A stretch of 33,437 bases of DNA from positions 1 through 33,437 of the forward strand of contig REEP01000048.1 of assembly GCA_007695045.1 (NCBI GenBank), given 5' to 3'. The position numbers and the translations under genes were made by a program. This DNA comes from Rhodospirillales bacterium. GTDB lineage: Bacteria > Pseudomonadota > Alphaproteobacteria > Rhodospirillales > Defluviicoccaceae. Shown here one piece after another: positions 1 through 8,729 of the stretch. How positions within the stretch are numbered: position 1 is the stretch's first letter; every line of letters starts with the position of its first letter. The notes under the pieces are model-generated. The model had not been told where the DNA came from. It was given only the letters and a program-made list of their open reading frames with translations, and searched no databases.

Positions 1-870
<870 letters not shown>

Positions 871-1091
871 ACTTTTGCACAAATTACACATTACGCTCCC
901 GCCGAGTTACGGAATACACCGCCCTTGGTCGGGATCGTGCATGCGAACCTGCACAGAAGACCCCAAGCGCACAAAACGAGCACATGTTGCTCTCGTCTCA
1001 ATGCGCGTAACAGCGAACCCTCTCGAGTGCAGGCTCCAACCGGCCTAGCTCCACGAACGACCGCCGCCCGCGCATCCCTCCTAACCAACAA

Positions 1092-1102
1092 TGTCAAAGA
1101 GC
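1092..1102 (-). promoter_or_regulatory. boxA-like antitermination element in the rRNA leader
   Basis: On the minus strand this reads GCTCTTTGACA, which matches the boxA element of alphaproteobacterial rRNA leaders (core GCTCTTTGACA). It lies about 40 nt downstream of the predicted promoter and about 220 nt before the 16S 5' end. BoxA binds NusB/NusE (S10) and keeps rRNA transcription resistant to Rho. The match is seen directly; function is inferred from position and sequence. Confidence 0.7.
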
Positions 1103-1144
1103 GCCACCGGGCTGCTGGACTGGCGTCCCGCCCGAAGGACCCCT

Positions 1145-1173
1145 CATATACGCCGCCGCCCCGCCCCTGTCAA
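1145..1173 (-). promoter_or_regulatory. rRNA operon promoter (sigma-70 type)
   Basis: On the minus strand a perfect -35 hexamer TTGACA (1168-1173) is followed after exactly 17 nt by TATATG (1145-1150), a four-of-six match to TATAAT. The spacer is a GC-only run (GGGGCGGGG...), consistent with a GC-rich region downstream of the -35. A six-A tract (1189-1194 on the opposite strand as T6) lies 15-20 nt upstream of the -35 and may act as an UP element. Transcription would start near 1138, leaving a leader of about 270 nt with boxA before the 16S gene. Confidence 0.75.
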
Positions 1174-1533
1174 ACCCTTCAGTGACCCTTTTTTGACAGA
1201 TCGTCCGCCACCCGGCTCCGCGGCCGGCGCGCGTACCCTGGCCCGCTCCCGGCACCGGGCCGATGCCACGAATCGCCACGAAAAACGCCGTCGGCGACGT
1301 CTGCAACTGCGGCCACGAGCCCGAGCCCGGGGGCCTTCAACAGACCGCCAAGTCCCGAACAAACCAGCACTTTCATGAAGCCAGGGACGTCGGTGCCGCG
1401 GCGCCGGACAGATGGCTTGACAGCGCAGCCAAATCCAGCAAAACGTGGCTCCGTCCTTTCGGGGGCATCGCAAGCAGAATGATTGTGGCGTCTTTGCGGC
1501 AGAGGGGAGAACAGCTGTGCGCGCATCCCGACA
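1174..1533. other. intergenic stretch between rRNA promoter and M23 peptidase gene
   Basis: No supportable gene is seen. A TTGACA at 1193-1198 on the plus strand has no -10 partner at the right distance. Reading frames here are fragments of frames that run antisense to, or out of phase with, the neighbouring genes and have no recognisable protein features. The stretch probably holds the upstream activation region of the rRNA promoter and the promoter of the peptidase gene, which I could not locate. Confidence 0.5.
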
Positions 1534-2907
1534 ATGCTGATTCGGACTGCCATTGGTGGCGTTTTCGTGGCAGCCTGCGCGGTGGCCTCCGTCGGTACGT
1601 TTTTCGACATTTGGAAACGTGGTGCCGTCGGGGACGGTTTAGTAAACCAAGTGCATGCCGCACCACTCAGTTCTGCATTCCGTCCCGGCATCTCTGCGAG
1701 CCGACTGATCATTCATGCGCCTCCGGGGATCGAGGCTCCCCGCGGGCGAGAAGAACCGGGTCCGGCACCTTCCAATGTCGAAATTGTTCATCGGGCCGAG
1801 CCGGGAGACACTTTGAGCGGGGTGCTGGTTCAGCTCGGCATCCACCCGGAGGAGGCCCGCACCGCCATCGCCGCCCTTCAAACGGAGTTCGATCCCCGCC
1901 AGTTCCAAGCCGGCCAGGAGGTCAGCGTCACCCTCGGCCTCAACCACGAGGTCGGCGGCACTTTCCAGCTCCAGGCGGTGGCCTTCTCCCCCGCGTATCC
2001 TGACCGCATCGGCGTGGTCCGGGGCGCCGACGGCGGTTTCGAGGTGTTTCGCGACGAGGTCACCGTCACCACCGTGACCCACGGCGGCGCCGGCACCATC
2101 CGCTCCAGCCTGTTCGCCGACGGCGAACGAGCCGGCATCGCCCCGGCGGTTCTGGCGCGGCTGATCCAGCTGTTCTCGTGGGACGTGGATTTCCAGCGGG
2201 ACATCCACCCGGGGGATCGCTTCGCCGTGCTCTATGAGCGCCACGAGACCGAGGCCGGCGAGCAAGTGCGCACCGGCGCCGTGATCGCCGCCGTGCTGAC
2301 CCTGAGCGGCCGGCCGCATGCGCTGTTCCGCCACGTCGGCCCGGACGGCACCGCGGAGTACTTCCACAGCGACGGCCGGAGCGCCCGCAAGACCTTGCTC
2401 CGCACTCCCATCGACGGCGCCCGGCTGTCCTCCGGCTACGGCATGCGCCGCCACCCCATCCTTGGCTACAGCCGGATGCACCGCGGTGTGGATTTCGCCG
2501 CGCCACCCGGCACCCCGATCTTCGCCGCCGGCGACGGCACGGTGGACTTCGTCGGCCGCAACCGTGGCTTCGGCAACTACGTAAAGATCCGTCACCGCTC
2601 CGGCTACACCACCCTCTACGCCCACATGAGCCGGTTTCCGCGCGGCCTGCAGAAAGGCCAGCGGGTGCGCCAGGGGGATACCATCGGCTACGTCGGCAGC
2701 ACCGGCATGGCGACCGGACCGCATCTGCACTACGAGGTTCACAAGAACGGCCAGCACATCAACCCGATGGACGTGAAGAGCCTGCCCGGCACCGAGCTGG
2801 CCGGCCGGGAACGGGAGCGATTCACGGCGGCAGTGGCCGAAGCCGAGCGGCAGATCGCCGAACTGATCGATCGGGCCCGCCTGACCCAGTTCGCCGAAGC
2901 GGAATAA
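1534..2907 (+). CDS. M23 family murein metalloendopeptidase (MepM-like)
   Basis: A 457-residue protein predicted to cleave peptide cross-links in peptidoglycan in the periplasm. A hydrophobic N-terminal signal anchor (about residues 3-24) is followed by an OapA/LysM-like region around residues 80-130 (HRAEPGDTLSGVLVQLGI), a beta-rich middle, and a C-terminal LytM (M23) domain. The zinc ligands are visible: HRGVD with H316 and D320, and HLH with H397 and H399, plus the GYGMRRHPI start of the domain. The frame extends upstream to a TTG at 1483, but that start would put charged and Cys-rich residues before the signal anchor, so ATG 1534 was chosen. No strong Shine-Dalgarno site is present at usual spacing; the nearest purine-rich run is about 24 nt upstream. 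It stands alone, divergent from the rRNA promoter. Confidence 0.9.
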   Translation: MLIRTAIGGVFVAACAVASVGTFFDIWKRGAVGDGLVNQVHAAPLSSAFRPGISASRLIIHAPPGIEAPRGREEPGPAPSNVEIVHRAEPGDTLSGVLVQLGIHPEEARTAIAALQTEFDPRQFQAGQEVSVTLGLNHEVGGTFQLQAVAFSPAYPDRIGVVRGADGGFEVFRDEVTVTTVTHGGAGTIRSSLFADGERAGIAPAVLARLIQLFSWDVDFQRDIHPGDRFAVLYERHETEAGEQVRTGAVIAAVLTLSGRPHALFRHVGPDGTAEYFHSDGRSARKTLLRTPIDGARLSSGYGMRRHPILGYSRMHRGVDFAAPPGTPIFAAGDGTVDFVGRNRGFGNYVKIRHRSGYTTLYAHMSRFPRGLQKGQRVRQGDTIGYVGSTGMATGPHLHYEVHKNGQHINPMDVKSLPGTELAGRERERFTAAVAEAERQIAELIDRARLTQFAEAE

Positions 2908-2930
2908 CGCGCGTCCCTGCCCTATCGCTC

Positions 2931-2970
2931 CGTGACGGTACCGCCAACCGGCCGGGCCGCGCCCGTCACG
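2931..2970 (+). terminator. candidate stem-loop between peptidase and rhomboid genes
   Basis: CGTGACGG (2931-2938) is the exact reverse complement of CCGTCACG (2963-2970), giving an 8-bp stem with a 24-nt GC-rich loop, 24 nt after the peptidase stop codon. There is no U tract, so it may be a Rho-associated or mRNA-stabilising hairpin and not a classical terminator. Confidence 0.3.
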
Positions 2971-3073
2971 CGATGGCGTCCCCGGCGCTGTGGCCACAAC
3001 GCCGGTTCCGACGGCGGTTCCGGGTGTCGACGTCGGTTGCGCCAGCGTCCCGGCGGCGATACCTAACATCCGG

Positions 3074-3772
3074 ATGATCCCGTTTCGCACATCGGTCGAG
3101 GCGCACCGGTCGCCGGTCATGACGATGACTTTGATCGTCGTCAATGTTTCTGTGTTCTTCATCCAGCTCGGGATGACGCCGGAGCAGCACCTCCGCTTCC
3201 TCTACCAGTATGCGCTGATACCGGCGGTGTACGGTGCCCCGGAAGCGGCCCGCGCGGCCGGGCTCGATCCAAACAACTACCTGCCGCTGATCACGAATAC
3301 CTTCCTGCACGGCGGCTTTCTGCACATCATCATCAACATGTGGACCCTGTGGCTGTTCGGCGTGCCGCTGGAAGATCGCCTGGGGCCCTGGCGGTTCCTG
3401 TTATTCTACCTGGTTGCGGGCACGGCCGGCAGCGTCACGCATCTCCTGTTCAATCTCCAGTCCGTGGTGCCGGCTCTCGGCGCCTCGGGAGCGATCGCCG
3501 GCGTGCTGGGCGGTTTCACCTGGCTTTTCCCGCGAGCCAAGGTGGCCGTGATCATCCCGATCATCGTCATTCCGCTGGTTCTGCAGTGGCCGGCCCTGGT
3601 GTTCACGGCGCTCTGGCTGACGCTTCAGGTCATTCAGGGCACGCAGGCCGTGGGCGCCGATCCCACCGCCGGTGGTATCGCGTGGTGGGCCCACATTGGT
3701 GGCTTCGCGGCAGGCCTCGCCATCGCGGTGTGGCTGCGGGCGCGCCGGCGCCAGGGGCCGTGGAGCACTTAG
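3074..3772 (+). CDS. rhomboid family intramembrane serine protease
   Basis: A 232-residue polytopic protein of the GlpG/rhomboid family, which cleaves transmembrane segments within the bilayer. Membrane segments start at about residue 16. The family landmarks are present: N88 in the HxxxNMW stretch of the second segment, the catalytic GASG motif with S138, and the catalytic H207 in AHIGGFAAG of the last core segment. The frame is open upstream to a GTG at 2990, but the family usually starts MIPxR, which matches ATG 3074 (MIPFRTS). The Shine-Dalgarno site is weak. The natural substrate cannot be told from context, since the neighbours are an unrelated peptidase and a cold-shock gene. Confidence 0.9.
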   Translation: MIPFRTSVEAHRSPVMTMTLIVVNVSVFFIQLGMTPEQHLRFLYQYALIPAVYGAPEAARAAGLDPNNYLPLITNTFLHGGFLHIIINMWTLWLFGVPLEDRLGPWRFLLFYLVAGTAGSVTHLLFNLQSVVPALGASGAIAGVLGGFTWLFPRAKVAVIIPIIVIPLVLQWPALVFTALWLTLQVIQGTQAVGADPTAGGIAWWAHIGGFAAGLAIAVWLRARRRQGPWST

Positions 3773-3839
3773 CCGGCAGCGGTCGCGACGGTATGGTGCA
3801 GCAGGAAAAGTCGAAAGTCTTACCTGGTTTTGCTTCCTC

Positions 3840-3868
3840 TTGCTGTGAACACCCAACTCACTTATGTT
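3840..3868 (+). promoter_or_regulatory. candidate promoter of the cold-shock gene
   Basis: TTGCTG (3840-3845) and TATGTT (3863-3868) are separated by 17 nt. It lies after the rhomboid stop and would give a leader of about 145 nt before the cold-shock gene start at 4019. The long untranslated leader resembles cspA mRNAs, whose leaders act as thermosensors. The hexamers are imperfect (four of six each). Confidence 0.35.
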
Positions 3869-4018
3869 AGCGCACGGTCAGTTCACGACGGTTGCGCTGG
3901 TTCGGTTGCTGCCGCGCTTCGGCGCGTCGCCCGCTGCTTCCCAGGAGACACGTTGAGACTGCCGCGTGTCGGTGCACGTTGCCCGGCACGTAACCTGAGC
4001 GAGCAAGAGGGTAGAGCT

Positions 4019-4228
4019 TTGAAGACAGGAACCGTGAAGTGGTTCAACCGGACCAAGGGCTATGGGTTCATTCAACCGGATACCGGTGAATCCGACGCGT
4101 TCGTGCACATTTCCGCGGTGGAGCGGGCCGGCCTCGACAATCTGAATGAGGGCCAGAAGGTTCAGTACGAACTGGTGCGCGGTCGCAACGGTAAGAACGC
4201 GGCCGAGAACCTCAAAATTCTGAGTTAG
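4019..4228 (+). CDS. cold-shock protein, CspA family
   Basis: A 69-residue single cold-shock domain, the standard family length. It binds single-stranded nucleic acid and acts as an RNA chaperone. The two RNA-binding motifs are visible: RNP1 as KGYGFIQ (residues 13-20) and RNP2 as AFVHIS (27-32), after the typical start KTGTVKWFN. The start is the TTG at 4019: the frame is open upstream but has no homology there, and GAGGG around 4006-4010 gives a Shine-Dalgarno site about 8 nt away. The use of TTG may lower translation. It stands alone with a candidate promoter and long leader upstream and a hairpin downstream. Confidence 0.92.
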   Translation: MKTGTVKWFNRTKGYGFIQPDTGESDAFVHISAVERAGLDNLNEGQKVQYELVRGRNGKNAAENLKILS

Positions 4229-4234
4229 GGCAGC

Positions 4235-4255
4235 CCGACATTCGCCCCATGTCGG
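4235..4255 (+). terminator. candidate hairpin terminator after the cold-shock gene
   Basis: CCGACAT (4235-4241) pairs perfectly with ATGTCGG (4249-4255) around a 7-nt loop, beginning 6 nt after the stop codon. An overlapping alternative pairing uses GCCCGA (4233-4238) and TCGGGC (4259-4264). No U-run follows, so termination may be weak or Rho-assisted. Confidence 0.4.
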
Positions 4256-4357
4256 CGTTCGGGCCGGCTCGGGCTGATGTCGTCCTTGAAAACGAGGCAT
4301 GCGGCTTCCGGGCACCCGCCGGGAAGCCGTCATGCTTGTGGTGAAATGTGACCTGAC

Positions 4358-4798
4358 ATGCCGCGGCGGCGGGGCATTGGGTCTGTCGGAGCGGTGGTCT
4401 TGCTGGCAACGCATTTTTGCGTTGGCAACGTCGGGACGGCTCATGCCGGCGTGCGCTGTGTCAGCCATACCGATGCCGGCGGGGTAACCACGATCCGGTG
4501 TCTTGACGGGACGCGCGGGCATCTGGTCACCGATCCCGCGGGCGTGACCACCGGTTGGCTCGGTAACGAGGCGGTTGGCATCCGCGAGATGCCGTCAGGC
4601 CGGGCGCTGGGGCGCATCGGTGATCGTCCGTTCGAACTCTACACCGATCGTTTCGGCGTGACCCGCGGCCGGTTCGTTGGGCTTCCCGAGGGTCTGTCCC
4701 CCGCGTTGTCCGGCCTGAGCCCGGTGCCGTCGCCCCGGAACTTGCCGCGATCCTTCCTGTGCCGAACCGACGGCGCTGGCACTAGGCGCTGCCGCTGA
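4358..4798 (+). CDS. small secreted protein of unknown function
   Basis: A 146-residue product I do not recognise. It begins with a basic tip (MPRRR) and a hydrophobic stretch ending in GTAHA, a good signal peptide with cleavage near residue 30, so the mature protein should be periplasmic or secreted. The mature part holds four cysteines (two near its start, two near its C-terminus), which could form disulfides, and repeated TDPAGVTTG / TDRFGVTRG-like segments suggest short beta hairpins. ATG 4358 was chosen because it gives the signal peptide. No convincing ribosome-binding site is visible and the gene has no operon partner, so some doubt remains that it is expressed. Confidence 0.6.
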   Translation: MPRRRGIGSVGAVVLLATHFCVGNVGTAHAGVRCVSHTDAGGVTTIRCLDGTRGHLVTDPAGVTTGWLGNEAVGIREMPSGRALGRIGDRPFELYTDRFGVTRGRFVGLPEGLSPALSGLSPVPSPRNLPRSFLCRTDGAGTRRCR

Positions 4799-4903
4799 CC
4801 CATCGCCTGCGCAGCCGCACAATGTCGGCCCCCTCGGCGAAGGCCGGCCGGCCCGCAACAATGAGCAGACCCCCAAGCCCAGAAGCGGGCTGGAGCACGG
4901 CCG

Positions 4904-5521
4904 ATGGTCATGATCCTTCTGGACGGACTGGGCGTCTTCGCCTTCGGGGTCAGCGGCGGCCTGCTCGCGGTGCACCGTCGTCTCGATCTGTTCGGGGTCC
5001 TGGTCCTCGCGCTGGTGACGGCCCTCGCCGGCGGTATCGTTCGTGACGTGCTGATCGCGGACCTGCCGCCGGTTGCGTTTCGGAACAGCCTGTATCTGGT
5101 GGTGGCTCTCGCCGCCGGCGGCGCGTGTTTCCTGATGCATCGCATCCTCGCCCGGCTGCACCAGCCGATCATGGTGTTCGATGCGCTGGGGCTTGGCGTG
5201 TTCGCCAGCATCGGCTGCAACAAGGCCCTCGGCTCTGGCCTTGATCCGCTGGCGGCGGTCCTGATCGGCGTGCTCAGCGCCGTCGGCGGCGGGATCGTCC
5301 GGGACCTGCTGGTGGCGGAGGTGCCGCGGGTCCTCAAGGAGGAGATCTACGCGGCAGCAGCGCTGCTGGCGGCCTCCGTGGTAGCAGTCGGCCACGCACT
5401 CGACTGGCCGCCACTACCGGTGACGGTGGTCGCCATCGCCGCCGGCTTCATTCTGCGGGTGTTGTCGGTGGTGTTCCACTGGCGCCTGCCGCGCGCTCCG
5501 GGCTCGGCTCCGGGCTCGTAG
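4904..5521 (+). CDS. TRIC / UPF0126 family membrane protein (YadS-like)
   Basis: A 205-residue protein with seven predicted membrane segments made of two homologous halves. Each half carries the family's glycine-rich motif: GGIVRDVL near residues 45-52 and GGGIVRDLL near residues 127-135. The family was long called UPF0126 and is now related to trimeric intracellular cation channels, so a cation channel role is likely but the physiological ion is unknown. The start may be ATG 4904 or the methionine two codons later; neither has a strong ribosome-binding site. The C-terminal tail (PRAPGSAPGS) is a short polar extension. Confidence 0.85.
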   Translation: MVMILLDGLGVFAFGVSGGLLAVHRRLDLFGVLVLALVTALAGGIVRDVLIADLPPVAFRNSLYLVVALAAGGACFLMHRILARLHQPIMVFDALGLGVFASIGCNKALGSGLDPLAAVLIGVLSAVGGGIVRDLLVAEVPRVLKEEIYAAAALLAASVVAVGHALDWPPLPVTVVAIAAGFILRVLSVVFHWRLPRAPGSAPGS

Positions 5522-5663
5522 CGACTGCCCGATTCCGGCCCGCGGCTCGACGCCACAGAATGCGTCCCAACCGGTGGCTGAACCGAAGCCCCGATCAACC
5601 GCTTGGGCAGCCCGGTTGGTTGCGCGGTCTGACGTTCGAAAGACACGCGTCGACGCCGATCCG

Positions 5664-6185
5664 CTAGGGTGTCCCGAGGTCCTTGGGGCGCACGAATGCT
5701 TGCAGATGCGCCCCGCCCGGCGACAGCTCACGCCAGTGCGCGATTTCCGCGGTGAGGGTGGCGAGCGCGCCGGTCGGGTATTTGGTGGCGAGCTTGTCCC
5801 GGGCTCGCGCCTCGCCATCACCAGCCAACATCAGTGCCAAGCGCTCCAGCGCGGGGTTGTGGCCGATCACCATCACGGACGGCAGCGCATCCGACAAGCG
5901 ACGCAGCCGGCGCATCAACGCCGTGGCATCGGCATGATAGATGCCCTTCTCGAACCGCACCGGTACGGCGGCGTGGAGCGCGCGCTCCAGCCGCTCCAGT
6001 GTCTCCCGCGTGCGCTTGGCCGGCGAGCACAGCACCTGTCCCGGCTGGATCCCCTCACGAACCAAGTAACCCGCCATGGCCTTGGCCGCGGCGCGACCGC
6101 GCTTGCTCAGCGGGCGTTCCGTGTCGTCCAGAACCGGATCGTTCCAACTCGATTTGGCGTGGCGGAGGAGATAGATCGTCTTCAC
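5664..6185 (-). CDS. SixA-like histidine phosphatase
   Basis: A 173-residue protein of the histidine phosphatase (phosphoglycerate mutase-like) superfamily, SixA branch. SixA removes phosphate from phosphohistidine on phosphotransfer domains. Visible catalytic residues are R8 and H9 in LLRHAKSSW, R58 in SPAKRTRET and H109 in VIGHNPALE. There is no signal peptide, so it acts in the cytoplasm. It starts at a GTG, gives the expected family length, and is divergent from the barnase-like gene; it has no co-directed neighbour. The actual phosphoprotein target is not revealed by the context. Confidence 0.88.
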   Translation of the reverse strand: MKTIYLLRHAKSSWNDPVLDDTERPLSKRGRAAAKAMAGYLVREGIQPGQVLCSPAKRTRETLERLERALHAAVPVRFEKGIYHADATALMRRLRRLSDALPSVMVIGHNPALERLALMLAGDGEARARDKLATKYPTGALATLTAEIAHWRELSPGGAHLQAFVRPKDLGTP

Positions 6186-6313
6186 GCGGCGAACGCAACT
6201 CTTGCATGGGGGGTGGAGGCCCGAGTATAGCGGCCGCGAGCGGTGACGTCGCGCCGCTTCTCGACAAAAAACCGACGCCGGACAGCGGCGATCGAATTAG
6301 GCAGGGCTGGGAC

Positions 6314-6835
6314 ATGGCAGCACGGCGCATCGTGGCCGCGTGGGCCCTTCTTGGGTCGCTGTTGCTGGCCGGCGGCTGCGGCGACCCCATCGAGCCGCCC
6401 GCCGCGACAACCGCGGCACCGTGCGGCGCGGACATCGCCGTGTCGTCCGAACGTGCGGTGACACTGACACAGTTTGCGGAGGACCTGAACCTCGAGCACC
6501 CGCGGGCGTTCGCCGCCGTGGTGGCAACCCTGGTTGAAACCAGCGACCTCCCTGCCTGTTATCTGAGCAAGGCCGAAGCACGGGCAGCAGGCTGGCGCCC
6601 CGGCGGTGACCTGTGGGAACAGCGCCCCGGCTTTGCCATCGGTGGCGATGCCTTCCGCAACTTCGAAGGGCATCTGCCCCCCGGCCAGACCTACGCCGCG
6701 GCCGATCTGGATTATACCGGCGGGCGGCGCGGCCCGCGGCGCCTAGTGTATGTCACCGACGCCGGAGCGGCACCGGCGATGTGGGTGACGGTGGACCACT
6801 ACAACACTTTCACAGAGGTGCCATCGGTACCGTGA
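6314..6835 (+). CDS. exported barnase-like ribonuclease-fold protein with altered active site
   Basis: A 173-residue protein of the barnase / microbial RNase N1-T1 family. Residues 1-22 form a signal sequence ending LLLAGGC, a marginal lipobox that could anchor it through C22; the ribonuclease domain spans about 75-170. Ungapped comparison with barnase shows K27 kept as K86, R83 as R139, R87 as R143 and H102 as H162, but the catalytic base E73 corresponds to A129 (segment TYAAADLDY) and guanine-loop R59 corresponds to F117 (NFEG). A fully active RNase is therefore doubtful. ATG 6314 follows a purine-rich AGGG. The next gene, 20 nt downstream, encodes a barstar-like protein, which confirms the family call and suggests co-expression. 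Confidence 0.87.
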   Translation: MAARRIVAAWALLGSLLLAGGCGDPIEPPAATTAAPCGADIAVSSERAVTLTQFAEDLNLEHPRAFAAVVATLVETSDLPACYLSKAEARAAGWRPGGDLWEQRPGFAIGGDAFRNFEGHLPPGQTYAAADLDYTGGRRGPRRLVYVTDAGAAPAMWVTVDHYNTFTEVPSVP

Positions 6836-6855
6836 ACGGAATGGGGGCGGTAATC

Positions 6856-7149
6856 ATGAGACTCGATATGCGAACCTGTAATCTTGACGGCCGTGCCGTC
6901 GGCTCGCTCGACCAAGCCTATGACATTCTTGCCCGGCAACTGGGATTCCCCGCCCATTTCGGGCGGAACCTGGATGCCCTTTGGGACGTGCTCACCACCG
7001 ACCTGGAAGGTCCCTGTACGGTCCGCTGGCACCACTGCCACGAATCCGAGGCGGTCATGGGACCGGATTTTCAACGCCTGCTCGCCGTCCTCCAGGACGC
7101 CGCACAGGAACGGCCCGACTTGTGCGTGGAAGTGGATGTGCGCGGTTGA
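6856..7149 (+). CDS. barstar-like RNase inhibitor
   Basis: A 97-residue cytoplasmic protein of the barstar family, the tight-binding inhibitor of barnase. The barnase-contacting helix is recognisable as NLDALWDVLT (residues 38-47), where D40, W43 and D44 match barstar D35, W38 and D39; D39 is the residue that occupies the barnase active site. The start ATG 6856 has a strong upstream GGGGGCGG at 5-7 nt; a GTG at 6832 overlapping the barnase stop and an ATG at 6841 are less likely. It has no signal peptide, so it would protect the cytoplasm from the exported partner before secretion. It is intact even though its partner lacks the catalytic Glu. Confidence 0.9.
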   Translation: MRLDMRTCNLDGRAVGSLDQAYDILARQLGFPAHFGRNLDALWDVLTTDLEGPCTVRWHHCHESEAVMGPDFQRLLAVLQDAAQERPDLCVEVDVRG

Positions 7150-7447
7150 TCGCGGCGTACCCGTCCTGTTGCCGGGCGCATCGCCTTCACCATCCTGCGC
7201 GAAAAACCAGAACACGGATTCCGGCTGCGGCAACCTGAAGAACGCCGGCAGACAACCACGACCGCCGTCACAAAGCCCTTGCCTCAGCCGGATGCACTCG
7301 TCTTGGCCAAAGCGGCGCAGAGCGTTGCCATCGCTGGTTCCGTCACGATATACGAGGCGGCTTGTGGGACGGACACACACGCACGCGAGTGCCGACGATG
7401 CAGTCCAAGGGCAGATCCGTGGGACCAGGGTGAGGAGATATCCGGCT

Positions 7448-8656
7448 GTGACCAGGACATCGATCGGACGATTGCTTGGCGGTGCCGTCGCCGCCATGCT
7501 CATGATGGTTCATGCCGCGGTGGCGGAGGATCCCATCCGGCTCGGGGACCTCAACAGCTACACCCGCCTGCCGGCCTTCACCGTGCCCTACCGCGACGGC
7601 TGGACCCTGGCGGTCGAACAGATCAATGCCCAAGGCGGTGTGCTCGGCCGGCCGCTCGAGGTGATCTCGCGCGATGACGGCGGCCGCCCGGGTGATGCCG
7701 TGACGGTGGCCAACGAACTGGTCGTCCGGGAACGGGTCGTCCTCCTGTTCGGCACGCTGCTGTCCAACGTCGGACTGGCGGTGGCCGACTTCGCCCAACA
7801 ACGGCGCGTAGTGTTCATCGCCGCGGAACCCCTGACCGATGCCATCGCCTGGGAGAACGGCAATCGCTACACCTTCCGTCTGCGCCCCGGGACCTACGTT
7901 CAGGCGGCGATGCTGGCGGAAGAGGCGGCCAAGCTGCCGGCTACCCGCTGGGCCACGGTGGCGCCCAACTACGAGTACGGGCAATCGGCGGTGGCAGCGT
8001 TCAGGGAACTGCTGAGCGGCCTTCGCCCGGACGTGGAATGGGTGGGAGAGCAGTGGCCGGCGCTGTTCAAGATTGATGCCGGCACCACCGTGCGGGCGCT
8101 GGACCGGACCCGGCCGGACGCCATCTTCAACGTGACCTTCGGATCGGACCTGGCGCAGTTCGTCCGGGAGGGGCGCGACCGCGGCCTCTTCGAGGAGCGC
8201 GCCGTGGTGAGCATGCTGTCGGGAGAGCCGGAATGGATCGACCCGTTGGGCGCGGAGGCCCCCGAGGACTGGATCGTCACCGGTTATCCCTGGTATGCCC
8301 TGGAGACGGATGGGCACGTGGCGTTTCTCGAGGCCTATCGGGCCCGGTTCGACGATTACCCCCGGCTCGGCTCGGTGGTGGGTTACGCCACCATCCACTC
8401 CATTGCCGCGGCCATCGAGCAGGCCGGCAGCACCGAAACTGAAGCGCTGATCGAGGCGCTGCGGGGGCTTGAGATCGAGACCCCGATCGGCCCCATACGC
8501 TATCGACCGGCCGACCAGCAGTCCACCATGGGCACCTTCGTCGGCCGTCTGACGGTTCAGGACGGCATGCCGCGGATGGTCGACTGGGAATTCCGCGATG
8601 GCGCCGACTACCTGCCGCCGGAAGAGGAGGCGGCCAAGCTGCGGCCCGGCGGGTGA
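7448..8656 (+). CDS. branched-chain amino acid-type ABC transporter substrate-binding protein
   Basis: A 402-residue periplasmic binding protein of the LivJ/LivK (type I fold) family. A signal peptide covers residues 1-26 (ending AAVA), followed by IRLGDLNSYT and the typical DGWTLAVEQINAQGGVLGRPLEVISRD segment of the first lobe. The GTG start at 7448 is fixed by an AGGAGA Shine-Dalgarno site at about 7433-7438, eight nt upstream. It opens an operon with the permease and both ATPases. The 298 nt between it and the barstar gene hold no gene that I can see. The ligand is not certain: relatives bind branched-chain amino acids, amides, or other small carboxylates. Confidence 0.9.
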   Translation: MTRTSIGRLLGGAVAAMLMMVHAAVAEDPIRLGDLNSYTRLPAFTVPYRDGWTLAVEQINAQGGVLGRPLEVISRDDGGRPGDAVTVANELVVRERVVLLFGTLLSNVGLAVADFAQQRRVVFIAAEPLTDAIAWENGNRYTFRLRPGTYVQAAMLAEEAAKLPATRWATVAPNYEYGQSAVAAFRELLSGLRPDVEWVGEQWPALFKIDAGTTVRALDRTRPDAIFNVTFGSDLAQFVREGRDRGLFEERAVVSMLSGEPEWIDPLGAEAPEDWIVTGYPWYALETDGHVAFLEAYRARFDDYPRLGSVVGYATIHSIAAAIEQAGSTETEALIEALRGLEIETPIGPIRYRPADQQSTMGTFVGRLTVQDGMPRMVDWEFRDGADYLPPEEEAAKLRPGG

Positions 8657-8729
8657 GGCAGAAGGCGGCTCTTGCCGCGGATCAGCCCAACGCACACGGC
8701 TTCGCAACGGCCGCGGCGGATGAAGCGCG

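Noticed and set aside
1193-1221. TTGACA on the plus strand as a promoter for the M23 peptidase
   Set aside because: No -10-like hexamer stands 16-18 nt downstream; the region is better explained as upstream sequence of the rRNA promoter on the other strand.
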